In this document: one piece after another, positions 29,015 to 38,948 of the stretch
Layout: every line of letters begins with the position of its first letter
How positions within the stretch are numbered: the stretch's first letter is position 1
Assembly (NCBI GenBank): GCA_903887375.1
Contig: CAISPN010000021.1
Coordinates: 1 to 64,000 of the forward strand
Reading direction: 5' to 3'
DNA length: 64,000 nucleotides
Origin: an uncultured cyanobacterium
Lineage (GTDB): Bacteria > Cyanobacteriota > Cyanobacteriia > Cyanobacteriales > Microcystaceae
The notes under the pieces: generated by a model
Seen by the model: the letters and a program-made list of their open reading frames with translations, nothing else
What the model was told of the DNA's origin: nothing
Databases searched by the model: none
Position numbers and translations under genes: made by a program

Positions 29015-30607
29015 TCACCATTCCCAGTAATCTGAAGAAGGGGGCTGTTGTGATGGGAGCAATTCATCATCATCATCTGGTTCTTCTTGGTTTTCTAGTG
29101 ATAGTTTTAAAGGACTTACGACTTTGTTTAAGGCATCGCTGATGAAGCCTTTGATAAATTCATCCTTACGACTGAGCTGAAATTGCCGCTGTACAACTTC
29201 ACTCATACCTCCATCGCCCCAATCTTGATCAGATCGGAAATATTCAATAAAACTCTTTCCAGCAATGCGAGTCAAATAAGCAGCGCTCACCCCTTGGATA
29301 GCCTTGCCGACTATATAGGTAGCTAAATTCAATTGTAATGCTGTGCTTACTATTTCAATAGTGCCTTTAACTACGCCCAAGCTGACCAGTGTTTTGCCCA
29401 AAGAGATAGCCAATTCTTTGCCTCGTTCGCTATTTAACTGGCAGCCATAAACCTGGCCAATTTCGACTACCATCTGGGTATTGACTGCAGCTGCTGCCAA
29501 CATATCAACTACAGGTAAAGGAGTCATAGCAACCACCCCGGCGCTGATCCATTGATAGCGCTCAATAATGCGATCTGATTGGCGTCTTCTTTGTTGATCG
29601 ATTATTGCTCTTGCTTGCTCGCCTAGTCGCTGTGACTGTAGCAAAATATTATCGGCAATGAGATCTTCTCCTTCTGCTCTAAGAACTGCAATGATCCTCT
29701 TAACCAGAGGGATAATTTCTGGCTCACTTTGGATAATTTCTCCACTAGGTAATTGGTAGGGCTGAGGATTAGCCGCAATCGCAATCACATCATTTGGGGA
29801 CATGAATTGGCTAATTCTATCTTGTAGTTTTTGTAGAATATCCTGTTGGTCTGCTTGGGTATAAAGATCAATTTTATTGAAAACCAGCAGAGATCTTTTG
29901 CCAATTTCCACCAACATTTGTAGCGGTTCATATTCAGATTGACGAAGATCGTTGTCTACCACAAACAAAAGCAGATCTGCTCCAGTAGCTAGCTCTCTAG
30001 CTAATTGTTCTCTTTCAGTCCCTGCTATACCGGCTTCAAGAATCCCAGGAGTATCAGTAACTAAGATATCCCTGCTGATTCCTTTAAATTTGAGACGATA
30101 TGATTGACCTATTTTAGTAGTACCCATGGTGGGTTCAACCTGGCCAACGATTTCCCCTGCTAAAGCATTAACTAAGGAAGTCTTGCCAGCTGAACCTGTT
30201 CCAAAAACAACTAATCGATATTCTCCTTTAGCTAGAGAAGCTTCGATTTCCTGTGAACGACGTAGCAAAACCTTTTGGGAGACTTCATCTTGGATCTGTT
30301 GAACTTGCTGCCGTACTGCCTTGAGAGTTGCCCCAGCAGCTTCAGTTTTCTGTTGAGGCAATTGGAGCCGATTGTAACGAGCTGGTTTCCCCTTTTTTTT
30401 ACTAGTAGTTAGGTTAAAGTAATAGATGAAGTAGCCAATCAATAAACCGAGTAGGCCTATAATCAAAAGCAGCAGAAGATTGGCCAAAATTGGCGCAGTG
30501 AAGGATATCTGAAAATAAAGATTATAGATTGACTGGACTAACCAAATCACCAGAGCGAGAATTAAGGTGATCCCAATTACAAGCACTAGTAAACGGGGAA
30601 GGGACAT
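29015..30607 (-). CDS. membrane-associated Era-like GTPase with DUF697 domain
   Basis: A 530-residue protein. Two N-terminal membrane helices (residues about 5-28 and 38-63) precede a TRAFAC GTPase domain with G1 GTGSAGKTSL (about 137-146), G3 DTPG and G4 NKID. Residues about 345-470 are a DUF697-like segment with further hydrophobic helices (VVAMTPLPVVDMLAAAAVN), then an acidic tail. The family, common in cyanobacteria, is related to YcjF/YfjP-type GTPases; its role (envelope or membrane stress) is poorly defined. It lies downstream of the GST and methyltransferase genes on the same strand. Confidence 0.85.
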   Translation of the reverse strand: MSLPRLLVLVIGITLILALVIWLVQSIYNLYFQISFTAPILANLLLLLIIGLLGLLIGYFIYYFNLTTSKKKGKPARYNRLQLPQQKTEAAGATLKAVRQQVQQIQDEVSQKVLLRRSQEIEASLAKGEYRLVVFGTGSAGKTSLVNALAGEIVGQVEPTMGTTKIGQSYRLKFKGISRDILVTDTPGILEAGIAGTEREQLARELATGADLLLFVVDNDLRQSEYEPLQMLVEIGKRSLLVFNKIDLYTQADQQDILQKLQDRISQFMSPNDVIAIAANPQPYQLPSGEIIQSEPEIIPLVKRIIAVLRAEGEDLIADNILLQSQRLGEQARAIIDQQRRRQSDRIIERYQWISAGVVAMTPLPVVDMLAAAAVNTQMVVEIGQVYGCQLNSERGKELAISLGKTLVSLGVVKGTIEIVSTALQLNLATYIVGKAIQGVSAAYLTRIAGKSFIEYFRSDQDWGDGGMSEVVQRQFQLSRKDEFIKGFISDALNKVVSPLKLSLENQEEPDDDDELLPSQQPPSSDYWEW

Positions 30608-30637
30608 CGAGTTACCGGTTAAACTAAATATTTATCA

Positions 30638-31255
30638 TCATAGGCGATTGGCCATCACCACATAAAAAGGATCTCCTCCTAATATAAAAGTTTTAGCAAT
30701 AATTTCCGGTTCACCAAAGCCTTCAATAGCTTTGAAATAGCTCCTTACTATCTCTAGGCGAGCTTTTTCGCTGCTATCTCTCCAAACACTGATAGCCTTT
30801 TGATAGAACATTCTATTAGAAAAACTAATAATAGCAATGCCATTGGGCTTGAGTACTCGGGCAATTTCCCTAAAAACGGTTTCTGGATATTGGATATACT
30901 GAATAGATGCAGTTATTAATACTGCATCAAAACTTTGATCTTCTAAGGGTAAGCTTGTCTGTTGGTTTAGATTCTGGATGAAATAGTGATCCAATCTTGG
31001 GTTTTTAGCTAGTTCCTCCTGGTTCATACCATGTCCCTCAACATGGCTAAATTGAATAGTTTCAGGTAGATGAGATACCCAACTGCTCATTAGATCCAAA
31101 ATTCGGCTGTCGCTTTGAAGTTTTTGACTATAAAGTTGCTTGAGCTTTCTAATAAACCCGTTATCTACATGGTAGACAAAGCGCGGATAACAATAAAAAG
31201 CAGCATCGTCACTCTCATCTAATTTGCTCCGCTGCTCTGTTTTGAGAAGAAACAT
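30638..31255 (-). CDS. class I SAM-dependent methyltransferase-like protein
   Basis: A 205-residue protein with a Rossmann-type methyltransferase fold. Motif I is weakened (SRILDLMSSWVSHLP rather than DxGxGxG), but the later motifs are good: SFDAVLITASIQYIQYP and ARVLKPNGIAIISFSNR. The conserved HVEGHGMNQEELAKNPRLD segment is shared, as I recall, with a cyanobacterial/plant subfamily of unknown substrate. The GST gene ends 5 bases upstream, so the two are almost certainly co-transcribed. Confidence 0.8.
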   Translation of the reverse strand: MFLLKTEQRSKLDESDDAAFYCYPRFVYHVDNGFIRKLKQLYSQKLQSDSRILDLMSSWVSHLPETIQFSHVEGHGMNQEELAKNPRLDHYFIQNLNQQTSLPLEDQSFDAVLITASIQYIQYPETVFREIARVLKPNGIAIISFSNRMFYQKAISVWRDSSEKARLEIVRSYFKAIEGFGEPEIIAKTFILGGDPFYVVMANRL

Positions 31256-31260
31256 TTAGC

Positions 31261-31815
31261 TTATCTTTTGAGAATTGTTTTAATAAAGGCAGGACGAGCT
31301 GATAATCTACTCAAGTAATCATTGACCGCGGGATAATCAGTAAGCTCAATTTTTAACATAGCAGGAATATAAAAAACTATAGAGCCTAAAGCTACATCTA
31401 CCACAGTGAATTCATTCCCTAGGATGTATGGCTGTTTACTTAGTAGTTCATTAAGAGGAGTCATCAATTTGGGTAATTCTTTGGCTCGGGTAGCCTCACT
31501 AAAAATGCCAGGACCCAAAGTAGCATTGGCAAAGAGAACCCATTGCTCGGCAATTGCTCTAGTTTCTGGCAAATTTCCCAAGTTTCCGTACTTTTGGGCA
31601 ATATAGAGCAAAATAGCGCCAGATTCCCAAATCTTAAAATCCCCATCTACTAAAACTGGTACCTTACCAAAAGGATTTAGAGAAAGAAAAGTATCTTGGC
31701 GATGTTCGCCATTAGCCATATCTAACAGAACAAATTCATAGGGAAGATTTAACTCCTCTATGTACCATTGAACCAACGAAGCGCGGCTTCTAGCGCCACC
31801 ATAAAGTTTTAACAT
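31261..31815 (-). CDS. glutathione S-transferase family protein
   Basis: A 184-residue protein, slightly short for the family. The N-terminal thioredoxin-like domain has MLKLYGGARSRASLVQWYIEEL, the cis-Pro element GKVPVLVDGDFKIWESGAIL and the Glu-Ser glutathione-binding pair; the all-helical C-terminal domain follows (YILGNEFTVVDVALGSIVFYI). It conjugates glutathione to electrophiles or acts in redox balance; the substrate is unknown. It is first of a GST-methyltransferase-GTPase run. Confidence 0.92.
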   Translation of the reverse strand: MLKLYGGARSRASLVQWYIEELNLPYEFVLLDMANGEHRQDTFLSLNPFGKVPVLVDGDFKIWESGAILLYIAQKYGNLGNLPETRAIAEQWVLFANATLGPGIFSEATRAKELPKLMTPLNELLSKQPYILGNEFTVVDVALGSIVFYIPAMLKIELTDYPAVNDYLSRLSARPAFIKTILKR

Positions 31816-31870
31816 GAGATTTTTATGATTGGATTAAAAGTGTATTTTAGCAGATAGAAAATAGAAGAAT

Positions 31871-34687
31871 TCATAATAAGAGGCTTTTCAAGTATTTTCC
31901 AGTATGGGATTTAATATTTTTAGCTACCTCTTCTGGCGTACCGGTTGCTACAATTTGACCTCCCCTATCACCACCTTCGGGGCCCAGATCTATAATCCAA
32001 TCACTACAGCGGATTACATCTAGATTATGCTCAATCACTATTATAGAATTGCCCTTATCCACCAAGCGTTGCAAGACGTTTAACAACTGATGGACATCAT
32101 AAAAAGACAATCCAGTAGTTGGCTCATCGATTAGATATAGCGTTTTACCAGTTGCCCTTTTAGAAAGTTCACTAGCTAATTTAAGTCTTTGCGCTTCACC
32201 TCCAGAAAGAGTTGTAGCTGATTGTCCTAGCTTGACATAGCCCAAACCAACATCTACTAAAGTCTGCAGCCGTATTGAGGCTTTAGAGATATTGTTAAAA
32301 ACCTCCAAAGCTTCATCTACAGTCATATTGAGCACATCAGCTATGTTATATCCCTTAAACTTAACCCCAAGGGTATCGCGATTGTAACGACTACCTTTGC
32401 AAACATCACATTGCACATAGACATCTGGCAGAAAATTCATTTCAATCACATTTACCCCTTGACCTGAGCAAGCCTCGCAGCGGCCACCCTTGACATTGAA
32501 AGAAAACTGACCTGGTTTATAACCACGGGTTTTAGCTTCAATAGTTTCGCAAAATACCTCTCGAATCGTATCGAGTACGCCAGTATAGGTAGCAGGATTA
32601 GAACGTGGAGTACGACCAATGGGAGATTGATCGATTACGATCACTTTGTCGAGGCAGTTTAATCCATCGATTGAACCTAAACCGGAAGGAAAAGGAACAG
32701 TTCTGCTCAAATGATGGTGAAGAGATCGATAGAGTAGCTCATTGATTAAGGTAGATTTGCCAGAACCTGAGACACCTGTAATACTCACTAGTTTACCTAA
32801 AGGAATCTCTACATCAATATTTTTAAGGTTATTGGCATGACAATTTTTTAGAGTGAGATATTTACCATTTCCCTCTCTTCTAGTAGTAGGAGTAGCAATA
32901 GAAGATCTGCCAGAAAGATAAGCCCCAGTTAGAGAGTCTGGGCAATTTAAGAGAGTTTGAATATCTCCCTGGCAGACAATGTGTCCACCATGTACCCCAG
33001 CTTTTGGTCCAATATCTACCAAATGATCAGCGCTTAAAATGGTATCTTGGTCATGCTCAACTACGATCAAGGTATTGCCAAGATCTCTGAGTTTTTTGAG
33101 GGTTTCTAATAGTCTTTGATTATCTCTTTGGTGCAGTCCTATGCTGGGCTCATCTAGAACATAGAGCACTCCTGTGAGACCTGAACCTATTTGGGTAGCT
33201 AGTCGTATTCTTTGGGCTTCTCCACCAGAAAGGGTCATAGCAGAGCGATCCAGACTTAAATAATCCAGCCCAACATCTAGTAAAAACTCTAGCCTAGCTT
33301 GTATTTCTCGTAGAGCCAGCTCACCAATTTGCTCTTGGCGGGGAGTCAGTTGCAGTTGCTTGATTCTCTTTAAACTCTCCCCAATCGAGACAGAGACCAA
33401 ATCTAGTATATTGTACTGACCAAGTTTGACAGCTAGAGCTTCCGGCTTGAGCTTTTTCCCATGACAGACCTTACAGGGACTATCTACAATATACTTTTCT
33501 AGTTTTTGTTTGTATAGCTCAGAGGTGCTTTCTTGGTAAGAGCGATCTAACATAGCTAGCAGTCCTGGATATTTGCGATGATAGCCTTCGGATTTACCAT
33601 AGCGAGAATCACCTTGCAAGAAGATCGGCTCATCTAAACCGTAAAGTATCCCCTCTTTTTGCTGAGCGCTCAAATCAGACCAGCTAGTTTTAAGGTCAAA
33701 TTCAAGAGCTTGTGAGAGGCTATAGAGTAAAGAGAGATAATAACTGCTATTGTCTTTATCTGACCAAGGAGCAATGGCATTATAAAGTGGCGCATTAGGA
33801 TCAGGAATCACCAAATCCGCCGAAAAACTACGCAAAGTACCTATGCCATGACAATCAGAGCAAGCTCCATGTGGCGAATTAAAAGAAAACAAACGCGGTG
33901 AAAGTTCATCCATTACTGCCCCATGTTCAGGGCAGGCAAAATTTTCACTCAAAAGGATCTCTTTAATATCATCAATAAGCTCGATGATGGCTAGTCCTTC
34001 AGACTGCTTTAAACAAGTGCGCAGCGAATCGGCAATGCGTCCTTCTAAGCCGGGTTTTTGCACTAGACGGTCTATTACTACTTCAATATGATGACTCTGG
34101 TTTTTATCGAGTTCTATATTATCTGAAAGCTCACTGACTATTCCATCGATCCGGACTCTCACAAAGCCAGAGAGTGCTAGATTTGAGAGAAGATTTTTGT
34201 GAGTACCTTTTTTACCACGCACTACTGGGGAGAGAATTTGAAAACGGGTTTTTTCAGGTAATTGAGCGATGCGATCACACATTTGATCAATTGTTTGCGG
34301 TGCTATTGAGCGCTGACATTGCGGACAATGTGGCTCCCCGGCTCTGCCAAATAACAAACGCAAATAATCGTAAATTTCGGTGACAGTACCTACACTAGAG
34401 CGTGGATTGTGACTAGTAGATTTTTGATCAATTGAAATAGCAGGGCTCAAACCCTCAATTGCATCGACATCGGGTTTATCAAGTTGGCCTAAAAATTGTC
34501 GAGCATAGGCGCTGAGAGATTCGACATAGCGCCTTTGTCCTTCGGCAAAAATTGTATCAAAAGCTAGCGATGATTTCCCTGAGCCGGATACTCCAGTAAA
34601 GACAATGAGTTGATTACGAGGCAGATCGAGATTGATATTTTTTAAATTATGCTGCCTAGCCCCTTTGATCCGGATCTGCTCTTTCAT
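31871..34687 (-). CDS. uvrA: excinuclease ABC subunit A
   Basis: The damage-sensing ATPase of nucleotide excision repair; it loads UvrB at lesions. At 938 residues it is full length. Two ABC modules are visible: Walker A GVSGSGKSSLAFDT (about 31-44) and GVSGSGKSTLINEL (about 640), with signatures LSGGEAQRIRLA and LSGGEAQRLKLA. Zinc-finger cysteines occur in PHCPQCQRS, in CSDCHG, and in CEACSGQG / CDVCKGSRY. It is divergent from phoH with 106 bases between. No SOS box was recognised. Confidence 0.98.
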   Translation of the reverse strand: MKEQIRIKGARQHNLKNINLDLPRNQLIVFTGVSGSGKSSLAFDTIFAEGQRRYVESLSAYARQFLGQLDKPDVDAIEGLSPAISIDQKSTSHNPRSSVGTVTEIYDYLRLLFGRAGEPHCPQCQRSIAPQTIDQMCDRIAQLPEKTRFQILSPVVRGKKGTHKNLLSNLALSGFVRVRIDGIVSELSDNIELDKNQSHHIEVVIDRLVQKPGLEGRIADSLRTCLKQSEGLAIIELIDDIKEILLSENFACPEHGAVMDELSPRLFSFNSPHGACSDCHGIGTLRSFSADLVIPDPNAPLYNAIAPWSDKDNSSYYLSLLYSLSQALEFDLKTSWSDLSAQQKEGILYGLDEPIFLQGDSRYGKSEGYHRKYPGLLAMLDRSYQESTSELYKQKLEKYIVDSPCKVCHGKKLKPEALAVKLGQYNILDLVSVSIGESLKRIKQLQLTPRQEQIGELALREIQARLEFLLDVGLDYLSLDRSAMTLSGGEAQRIRLATQIGSGLTGVLYVLDEPSIGLHQRDNQRLLETLKKLRDLGNTLIVVEHDQDTILSADHLVDIGPKAGVHGGHIVCQGDIQTLLNCPDSLTGAYLSGRSSIATPTTRREGNGKYLTLKNCHANNLKNIDVEIPLGKLVSITGVSGSGKSTLINELLYRSLHHHLSRTVPFPSGLGSIDGLNCLDKVIVIDQSPIGRTPRSNPATYTGVLDTIREVFCETIEAKTRGYKPGQFSFNVKGGRCEACSGQGVNVIEMNFLPDVYVQCDVCKGSRYNRDTLGVKFKGYNIADVLNMTVDEALEVFNNISKASIRLQTLVDVGLGYVKLGQSATTLSGGEAQRLKLASELSKRATGKTLYLIDEPTTGLSFYDVHQLLNVLQRLVDKGNSIIVIEHNLDVIRCSDWIIDLGPEGGDRGGQIVATGTPEEVAKNIKSHTGKYLKSLLL

Positions 34688-34793
34688 CTTTTATATTTAA
34701 GTTAGGACTGATCGTAGACAAACTGAATCCATATTTTATCAATTTCAGTTAACAAAAGTTAAAAAACCCCCAAAGATCTACCAAAAAATATAA

Positions 34794-35756
34794 ATGAACC
34801 AAGCTTCTCAGATAATCGAATTACCTCACCAAGAAGGAGCAATTGCTCTAGCTGGCATAGCAGAAGAAAACCTCAAGTTCATTGCCCGTCAGACAGGAGC
34901 CCGGGTCATTCTGCGGGGTCAACAAGTAAGTATATTTGGTCAGCCTAATGCTGTAGAGCAAGCCTATCTTATAATTCAGTCCTTAGAAACTCATTGGAGG
35001 GAAGGTAGAGCGATCTCATCGCCCGATATTCTCGCAGCCATTGATGCTCTAGATACTGGCAAGGTTGAAGAATACCGTGAAATGCAGAGTACAACTCTAG
35101 CTCGGACTAGGCGTGGAGAATTAATCAAAGCCAAAACTTTTCACCAAAGGCGCTATGTTCAATGTATTGAAAAGCATGATATTACCTTTTGTATTGGACC
35201 TGCGGGAACCGGTAAAACCTTTCTAGCAGCGGTATTAGCTGTGCAGTATCTTTTGAGTAATCAAGTAGAAAAGATTATCTTAACTCGGCCCGCAGTAGAG
35301 GCTGGTGAAAAACTTGGTTTTCTCCCAGGTGATCTCCAACAAAAGGTAGATCCCTTTCTAAGACCGCTTTATGACGCACTTTATGAGTTTATTGAAGCTG
35401 AAAAAATTCCCGATTTAATGGAGCGTGGCAAGATTGAAGTTGCTCCTTTGGCTTATATGCGCGGCCGCACCCTCAACAATGCTTTTGTTATAGTCGATGA
35501 AGCCCAGAACACCACTCCAGCTCAATTAAAAATGGTACTAACCAGATTGGGGCGCGGTTCTAAAATGGTTGTCACAGGAGATATAACTCAAACTGACTTG
35601 CCTACTCACCAAGAATCCGGACTTCTGGTAGCCAGTAAAATACTAAGCTCAGTAAATGAAATTGCCTTTTGTCATTTTTCTAAAGCCGATGTAATTCGCC
35701 ATTCTTTAGTACAAAAAATAGTTGAGGCGTATGAAAGAGCTGATCTAGCTAATTAA
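34794..35756 (+). CDS. phoH: PhoH family ATPase
   Basis: A 320-residue protein of the PhoH/PhoH-like branch. An N-terminal KH-like segment (residues about 15-75, ENLKFIARQTGARVILRG) precedes the P-loop ATPase with GPAGTGKTFLA (about 139-149), TRPAVEAGEKLGFLPGD, VIVDEAQNTTP (Walker B) and MVVTGDITQTDLP (sensor). The family is linked to RNA metabolism and ribosome maturation (with ybeY in many bacteria); ybeY is not adjacent here. A secure family call, uncertain function. Confidence 0.95.
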   Translation: MNQASQIIELPHQEGAIALAGIAEENLKFIARQTGARVILRGQQVSIFGQPNAVEQAYLIIQSLETHWREGRAISSPDILAAIDALDTGKVEEYREMQSTTLARTRRGELIKAKTFHQRRYVQCIEKHDITFCIGPAGTGKTFLAAVLAVQYLLSNQVEKIILTRPAVEAGEKLGFLPGDLQQKVDPFLRPLYDALYEFIEAEKIPDLMERGKIEVAPLAYMRGRTLNNAFVIVDEAQNTTPAQLKMVLTRLGRGSKMVVTGDITQTDLPTHQESGLLVASKILSSVNEIAFCHFSKADVIRHSLVQKIVEAYERADLAN

Positions 35757-35856
35757 ATGATTTATTAGAATAGGATTTTTTTTAACTATAAAAAAAGTTA
35801 GAATTGCCCTAATTTATCTGGAAAGACAACACATCTTCATATAGTGCTGAAATAGG

Positions 35857-36126
35857 TCAACGCAGGTCAACAGAGCTAAAGTTGACCTCTATATTCTCTT
35901 GACCTTCTTCAAGTGAATAGACATTCAGTTCCCATTTTTTCTTTTCATTGAGCCGGTAGCATTCTACATTCATCGTTTCTGTTTCAATCAAGACATATTC
36001 GCTTAAGGTATCAATCTGACGATAATTCTTAAATTTTCTACGTTCATCAGTTGGGAATTGGACTGAAAAAAATTGTCGCAAAAAAATAGTGGTGCTTTTT
36101 ACCAGCTTCGCTATCTTTAAGTACAT
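35857..36126 (-). pseudogene. C-terminal relic of a Uma2-family (DUF820) PD-(D/E)XK nuclease-like gene
   Basis: An 89-codon frame in which only the last 65 or so codons look like protein: DERRKFKNYRQIDTLSEYVL followed by MNVECYRLNEKKKWEL and SVDL is the usual end of Uma2-type proteins, which are multicopy in cyanobacteria and normally about 190 residues. The N-terminal two thirds, with most of the nuclease-fold core, is absent: upstream sequence runs straight into the ilvB end, and the first 25 codons match nothing I know. Probably a truncated remnant. Alternatively it is a short live gene, which I think unlikely. Confidence 0.55.
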
Positions 36127-36149
36127 ATTTCTTTTTAGAAAGTATAAAA

Positions 36150-38015
36150 CTATAATTTAGTGCCGCAATCCCCACAAAAGTTGGATTTTTGTAGATTGTG
36201 GTGACCACATTCAGGACATATTCCTGAATCGGGAAAAACCTCACTAGGCGGCCGCTTCGATAGACCAGCCATCTGCGCGTTGTTTTTGCCAGGAGGAACC
36301 ATAGGGTAGCAGTTCTCATCCCTTTTAACCATCACATTGAGCAAGACAGGCCCATTATGAGCAAGCATTTGCTCAATAGCTGAGGACAATTGACTAGGAT
36401 CATTTACTACAATTCCCTTGACACCAAAAGCTTTGGCTAATAGTTCAAAATCTGGCATTCCAGGAATCATATCAGATGAGGAATAGCGCTCTTGATAAAA
36501 ACTCTCTTGCCATTGGCGAACCATTCCTTGCCAGCCGTTGTTGATGATGACTGTCTTAACAGCAATACCATATTGAGCAAGGGTCGCCAATTCTTGCAAG
36601 TTCATCTGGAAACTGGCATCACCGCTAATACATATTACCTGAGCATCACCTACCCCGAGTTTGGCGCCTAAAGCAGCCGGCATTCCGTAGCCCATTGTTC
36701 CCAAACCGGCACTAGAGAGCCAACGACGTGGTCCAACTTTGAGAAATTGAGCAGCCCACATCTGGTGTTGTCCTACATCGGTCGTATAGTAAGCATCAGG
36801 AGCCTGGCGAGAAACTTCAACAATTACTTGCTGGGGTGAAATAATATCTGGGTAATTAGGTACTTCTAGAGGATATTCTTTTTGCCAACGTTTAACTCGA
36901 GCTAGCCATTCGTTGGTTCTTTGGGGATCAAAAGGGAGATCTAGATGGTTTGCTCTTTGGAGTAATTGCTCAAGTACTTGCTGCACATCGCCTACTATAG
37001 GTACTTCTGGCAGTCTATTTTTGCCTACTTCGGCCGGGTCAATGTCAATATGAATCACCTTAGCGCGAGAGGCAAACTCATCTAATTTTCCAGTAACCCT
37101 ATCATCGAACCTGGCTCCAACTGCGATTAAAAGATCACAATTCATAACCGCAAAATTGGCATATGCAGTACCATGCATTCCCAACATACCCAACGATAGC
37201 TCATGATGCTGGTCAAAAGATCCCAGTCCCATCAAGGTAGTGGTAACGGGAATATTAAATCTTTCGGCTAACTCTTTAATCTGTTGGTGAGCATTAGAAG
37301 TGATCGCTCCGCCGCCAACATAGAGAAGGGGTCGTTTAGCTTGTTCAATTAACTCTAATGCTGGGGCTATTTGGCGGATATTGCCTTTAGATTTGGGTTT
37401 GTAGCCATTGAGCTTGACAGAACCTGGTTCAATTGGAACATATTCACATTCTTCCAGCCCAACATCTTTGGGTATATCTATCAAAACAGGTCCAGGTCTT
37501 CCGCTGCTGGCTATATGAAAAGCTTCAGCAACTATCCTAGACATATCTTCGGCTCTTCTGACCACATAGGAATGCTTGACAATTGGCAAAGTAATTCCAT
37601 AAATATCTGTTTCTTGAAAAGCATCACTACCGATAGCAGATCTGGGAACTTGTCCTGTGATTACGACCATAGGAATAGAATCCATTTGGGCTGTAGCGAT
37701 TCCAGTAACCAGGTTAGTAGCTCCAGGTCCTGAAGTAGCCATACAGATCCCCACCTTGCCAGTCGAGCGAGCATAGCCATCAGCAGCGTGCACAGCACCT
37801 TGTTCGTGGCGCACCAAAATGTGGGTCAGATCCCCTCTAGATTGAAATCGGTACAATTCGTCATAGATAGGCAATATAGCTCCACCTGGGTAGCCAAAAA
37901 TATGTTTAACTCCATGACGCTTTAAACTATCTAGTAGGATATAAGCTCCACTTTGGCGATCTGGTGTGCTGTCGGAAACGTTTTGGGAAGTCGCTTTAGC
38001 AATTGATGAAACCAC
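36150..38015 (-). CDS. ilvB: acetolactate synthase large (catalytic) subunit with C-terminal zinc ribbon
   Basis: A ThDP enzyme joining two pyruvates (or pyruvate and 2-oxobutyrate) at the start of branched-chain amino acid synthesis. It has 621 residues. Landmarks are [17 protein letters not shown], the catalytic Glu in [28 protein letters not shown], and the ThDP motif beginning ISGDASF and ending [13 protein letters not shown]. After the usual end it carries about 30 extra residues with four Cys in two CxxC pairs ([14 protein letters not shown]), a zinc-ribbon-like tail that I recall in other cyanobacterial IlvB proteins. The regulatory subunit gene ilvN is not nearby. A palindrome lies in its upstream region. 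Confidence 0.96.
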   Translation of the reverse strand: MVSSIAKATSQNVSDSTPDRQSGAYILLDSLKRHGVKHIFGYPGGAILPIYDELYRFQSRGDLTHILVRHEQGAVHAADGYARSTGKVGICMATSGPGATNLVTGIATAQMDSIPMVVITGQVPRSAIGSDAFQETDIYGITLPIVKHSYVVRRAEDMSRIVAEAFHIASSGRPGPVLIDIPKDVGLEECEYVPIEPGSVKLNGYKPKSKGNIRQIAPALELIEQAKRPLLYVGGGAITSNAHQQIKELAERFNIPVTTTLMGLGSFDQHHELSLGMLGMHGTAYANFAVMNCDLLIAVGARFDDRVTGKLDEFASRAKVIHIDIDPAEVGKNRLPEVPIVGDVQQVLEQLLQRANHLDLPFDPQRTNEWLARVKRWQKEYPLEVPNYPDIISPQQVIVEVSRQAPDAYYTTDVGQHQMWAAQFLKVGPRRWLSSAGLGTMGYGMPAALGAKLGVGDAQVICISGDASFQMNLQELATLAQYGIAVKTVIINNGWQGMVRQWQESFYQERYSSSDMIPGMPDFELLAKAFGVKGIVVNDPSQLSSAIEQMLAHNGPVLLNVMVKRDENCYPMVPPGKNNAQMAGLSKRPPSEVFPDSGICPECGHHNLQKSNFCGDCGTKL

Positions 38016-38061
38016 TGCTTCTCAACCTGGTTTGATGTTTAGTTTATTAATATTCTATTAA

Positions 38062-38080
38062 CTGATCTTTTAAAGATCAG
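38062..38080. promoter_or_regulatory. perfect palindrome upstream of ilvB
   Basis: CTGATCTT-TTA-AAGATCAG, 8-bp arms and a 3-base centre, 47-65 bases upstream of the ilvB start codon. It has no U-run on either strand, so it is not a typical terminator; an operator or a leader hairpin are the options. No known regulator motif was recognised. Confidence 0.35.
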
Positions 38081-38126
38081 GAATTGCTTAATTAATGTTA
38101 ACTTTAGCACAATTTTCAGAAACTAT

Positions 38127-38948
38127 TTACCCTTTGATACCTGAGCTGAGATTACTAGGCACCAGGTACTTTTGCAAAACCAGGAAGATTAAAAGTACTG
38201 GCAACAAAGAGATCACTGAGCCAGCCGCAACTAGTCTCCAGTCAAGATCCAGTGAGCTACTCAGTTTAGCTACACCCAGAGGAACAGTATAGACACTTTC
38301 ATCTTCTAAAACAATTAAAGGCCAGAGAAAATCTCCCCAAGAACCTATAAATACAAATAATGCCAAGGTAGTTAAAGATGGTCTAATAGCCGGTAACATT
38401 ACTGACCACCAGAGATCTAATTCCGAACAGCCATCGATCCTAGCTGCTTCTTCCAATTCCTTAGGAACCCCAGCAAAAGACTGCCGCAACAGAAAAATAC
38501 CAAAAGCTGAAGCTAGTGAAGGAAAAATCACCCCGGCTATAGTATTTTTTAGACCTAGCTCAATAGTTAGTATATACAGAGGAATCATAATAATCTGAAA
38601 AGGGATCATCAAAGTAGCGATGATCAGCGCAAAAATTATCTCCTTGCCCCAGAAATTTAATCTTGCCAGTGGATAGGCAGCTAAAGAACAAAATAGCAGA
38701 TTTAGTACTACAGTTAGGACGGAAATTATACTACTGTTCAAGAGATATTTATCAAAAGGGTAAGAAGTCCATACCTTAAAGAAATTTTTAAATGTCGGAG
38801 AATTTGGCCAGATTGAAGAAGCAAAGACATCCTCACTAGCTGGTTTTAAGGAAGTGCTTAGCAGCCAAACTAAAGGAAAAAGCATCACTAAGGCCAATAG
38901 CAAAAGCAGCAGATAGAGAAAAATAGTTTTGTATTGTTTCATAATCAA
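38127..38948 (-). CDS. carbohydrate ABC transporter permease (MalG/GgtD-like)
   Basis: A 273-residue inner-membrane permease with six hydrophobic segments. The EAA loop that contacts the ATPase reads EEAARIDGCSELDLWWSVMLP (first 20 residues typical of the CUT1 sugar family). The N-terminal LLALVMLFPLVWLLSTSLKP is typical of the second permease of such systems. The partner permease, binding protein and ATPase are not in the window. It overlaps the upstream cobO gene by 4 bases (coupled start). The sugar carried, for example glucosylglycerol or another glycoside, cannot be decided. Confidence 0.88.
   Translation of the reverse strand: MIMKQYKTIFLYLLLLLLALVMLFPLVWLLSTSLKPASEDVFASSIWPNSPTFKNFFKVWTSYPFDKYLLNSSIISVLTVVLNLLFCSLAAYPLARLNFWGKEIIFALIIATLMIPFQIIMIPLYILTIELGLKNTIAGVIFPSLASAFGIFLLRQSFAGVPKELEEAARIDGCSELDLWWSVMLPAIRPSLTTLALFVFIGSWGDFLWPLIVLEDESVYTVPLGVAKLSSSLDLDWRLVAAGSVISLLPVLLIFLVLQKYLVPSNLSSGIKG

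Noticed and set aside
36047-36319. 90-codon minus-strand frame overlapping the ilvB 3' end
   Set aside because: It lies out of frame over a well-conserved ilvB end and contains no recognisable protein pattern.
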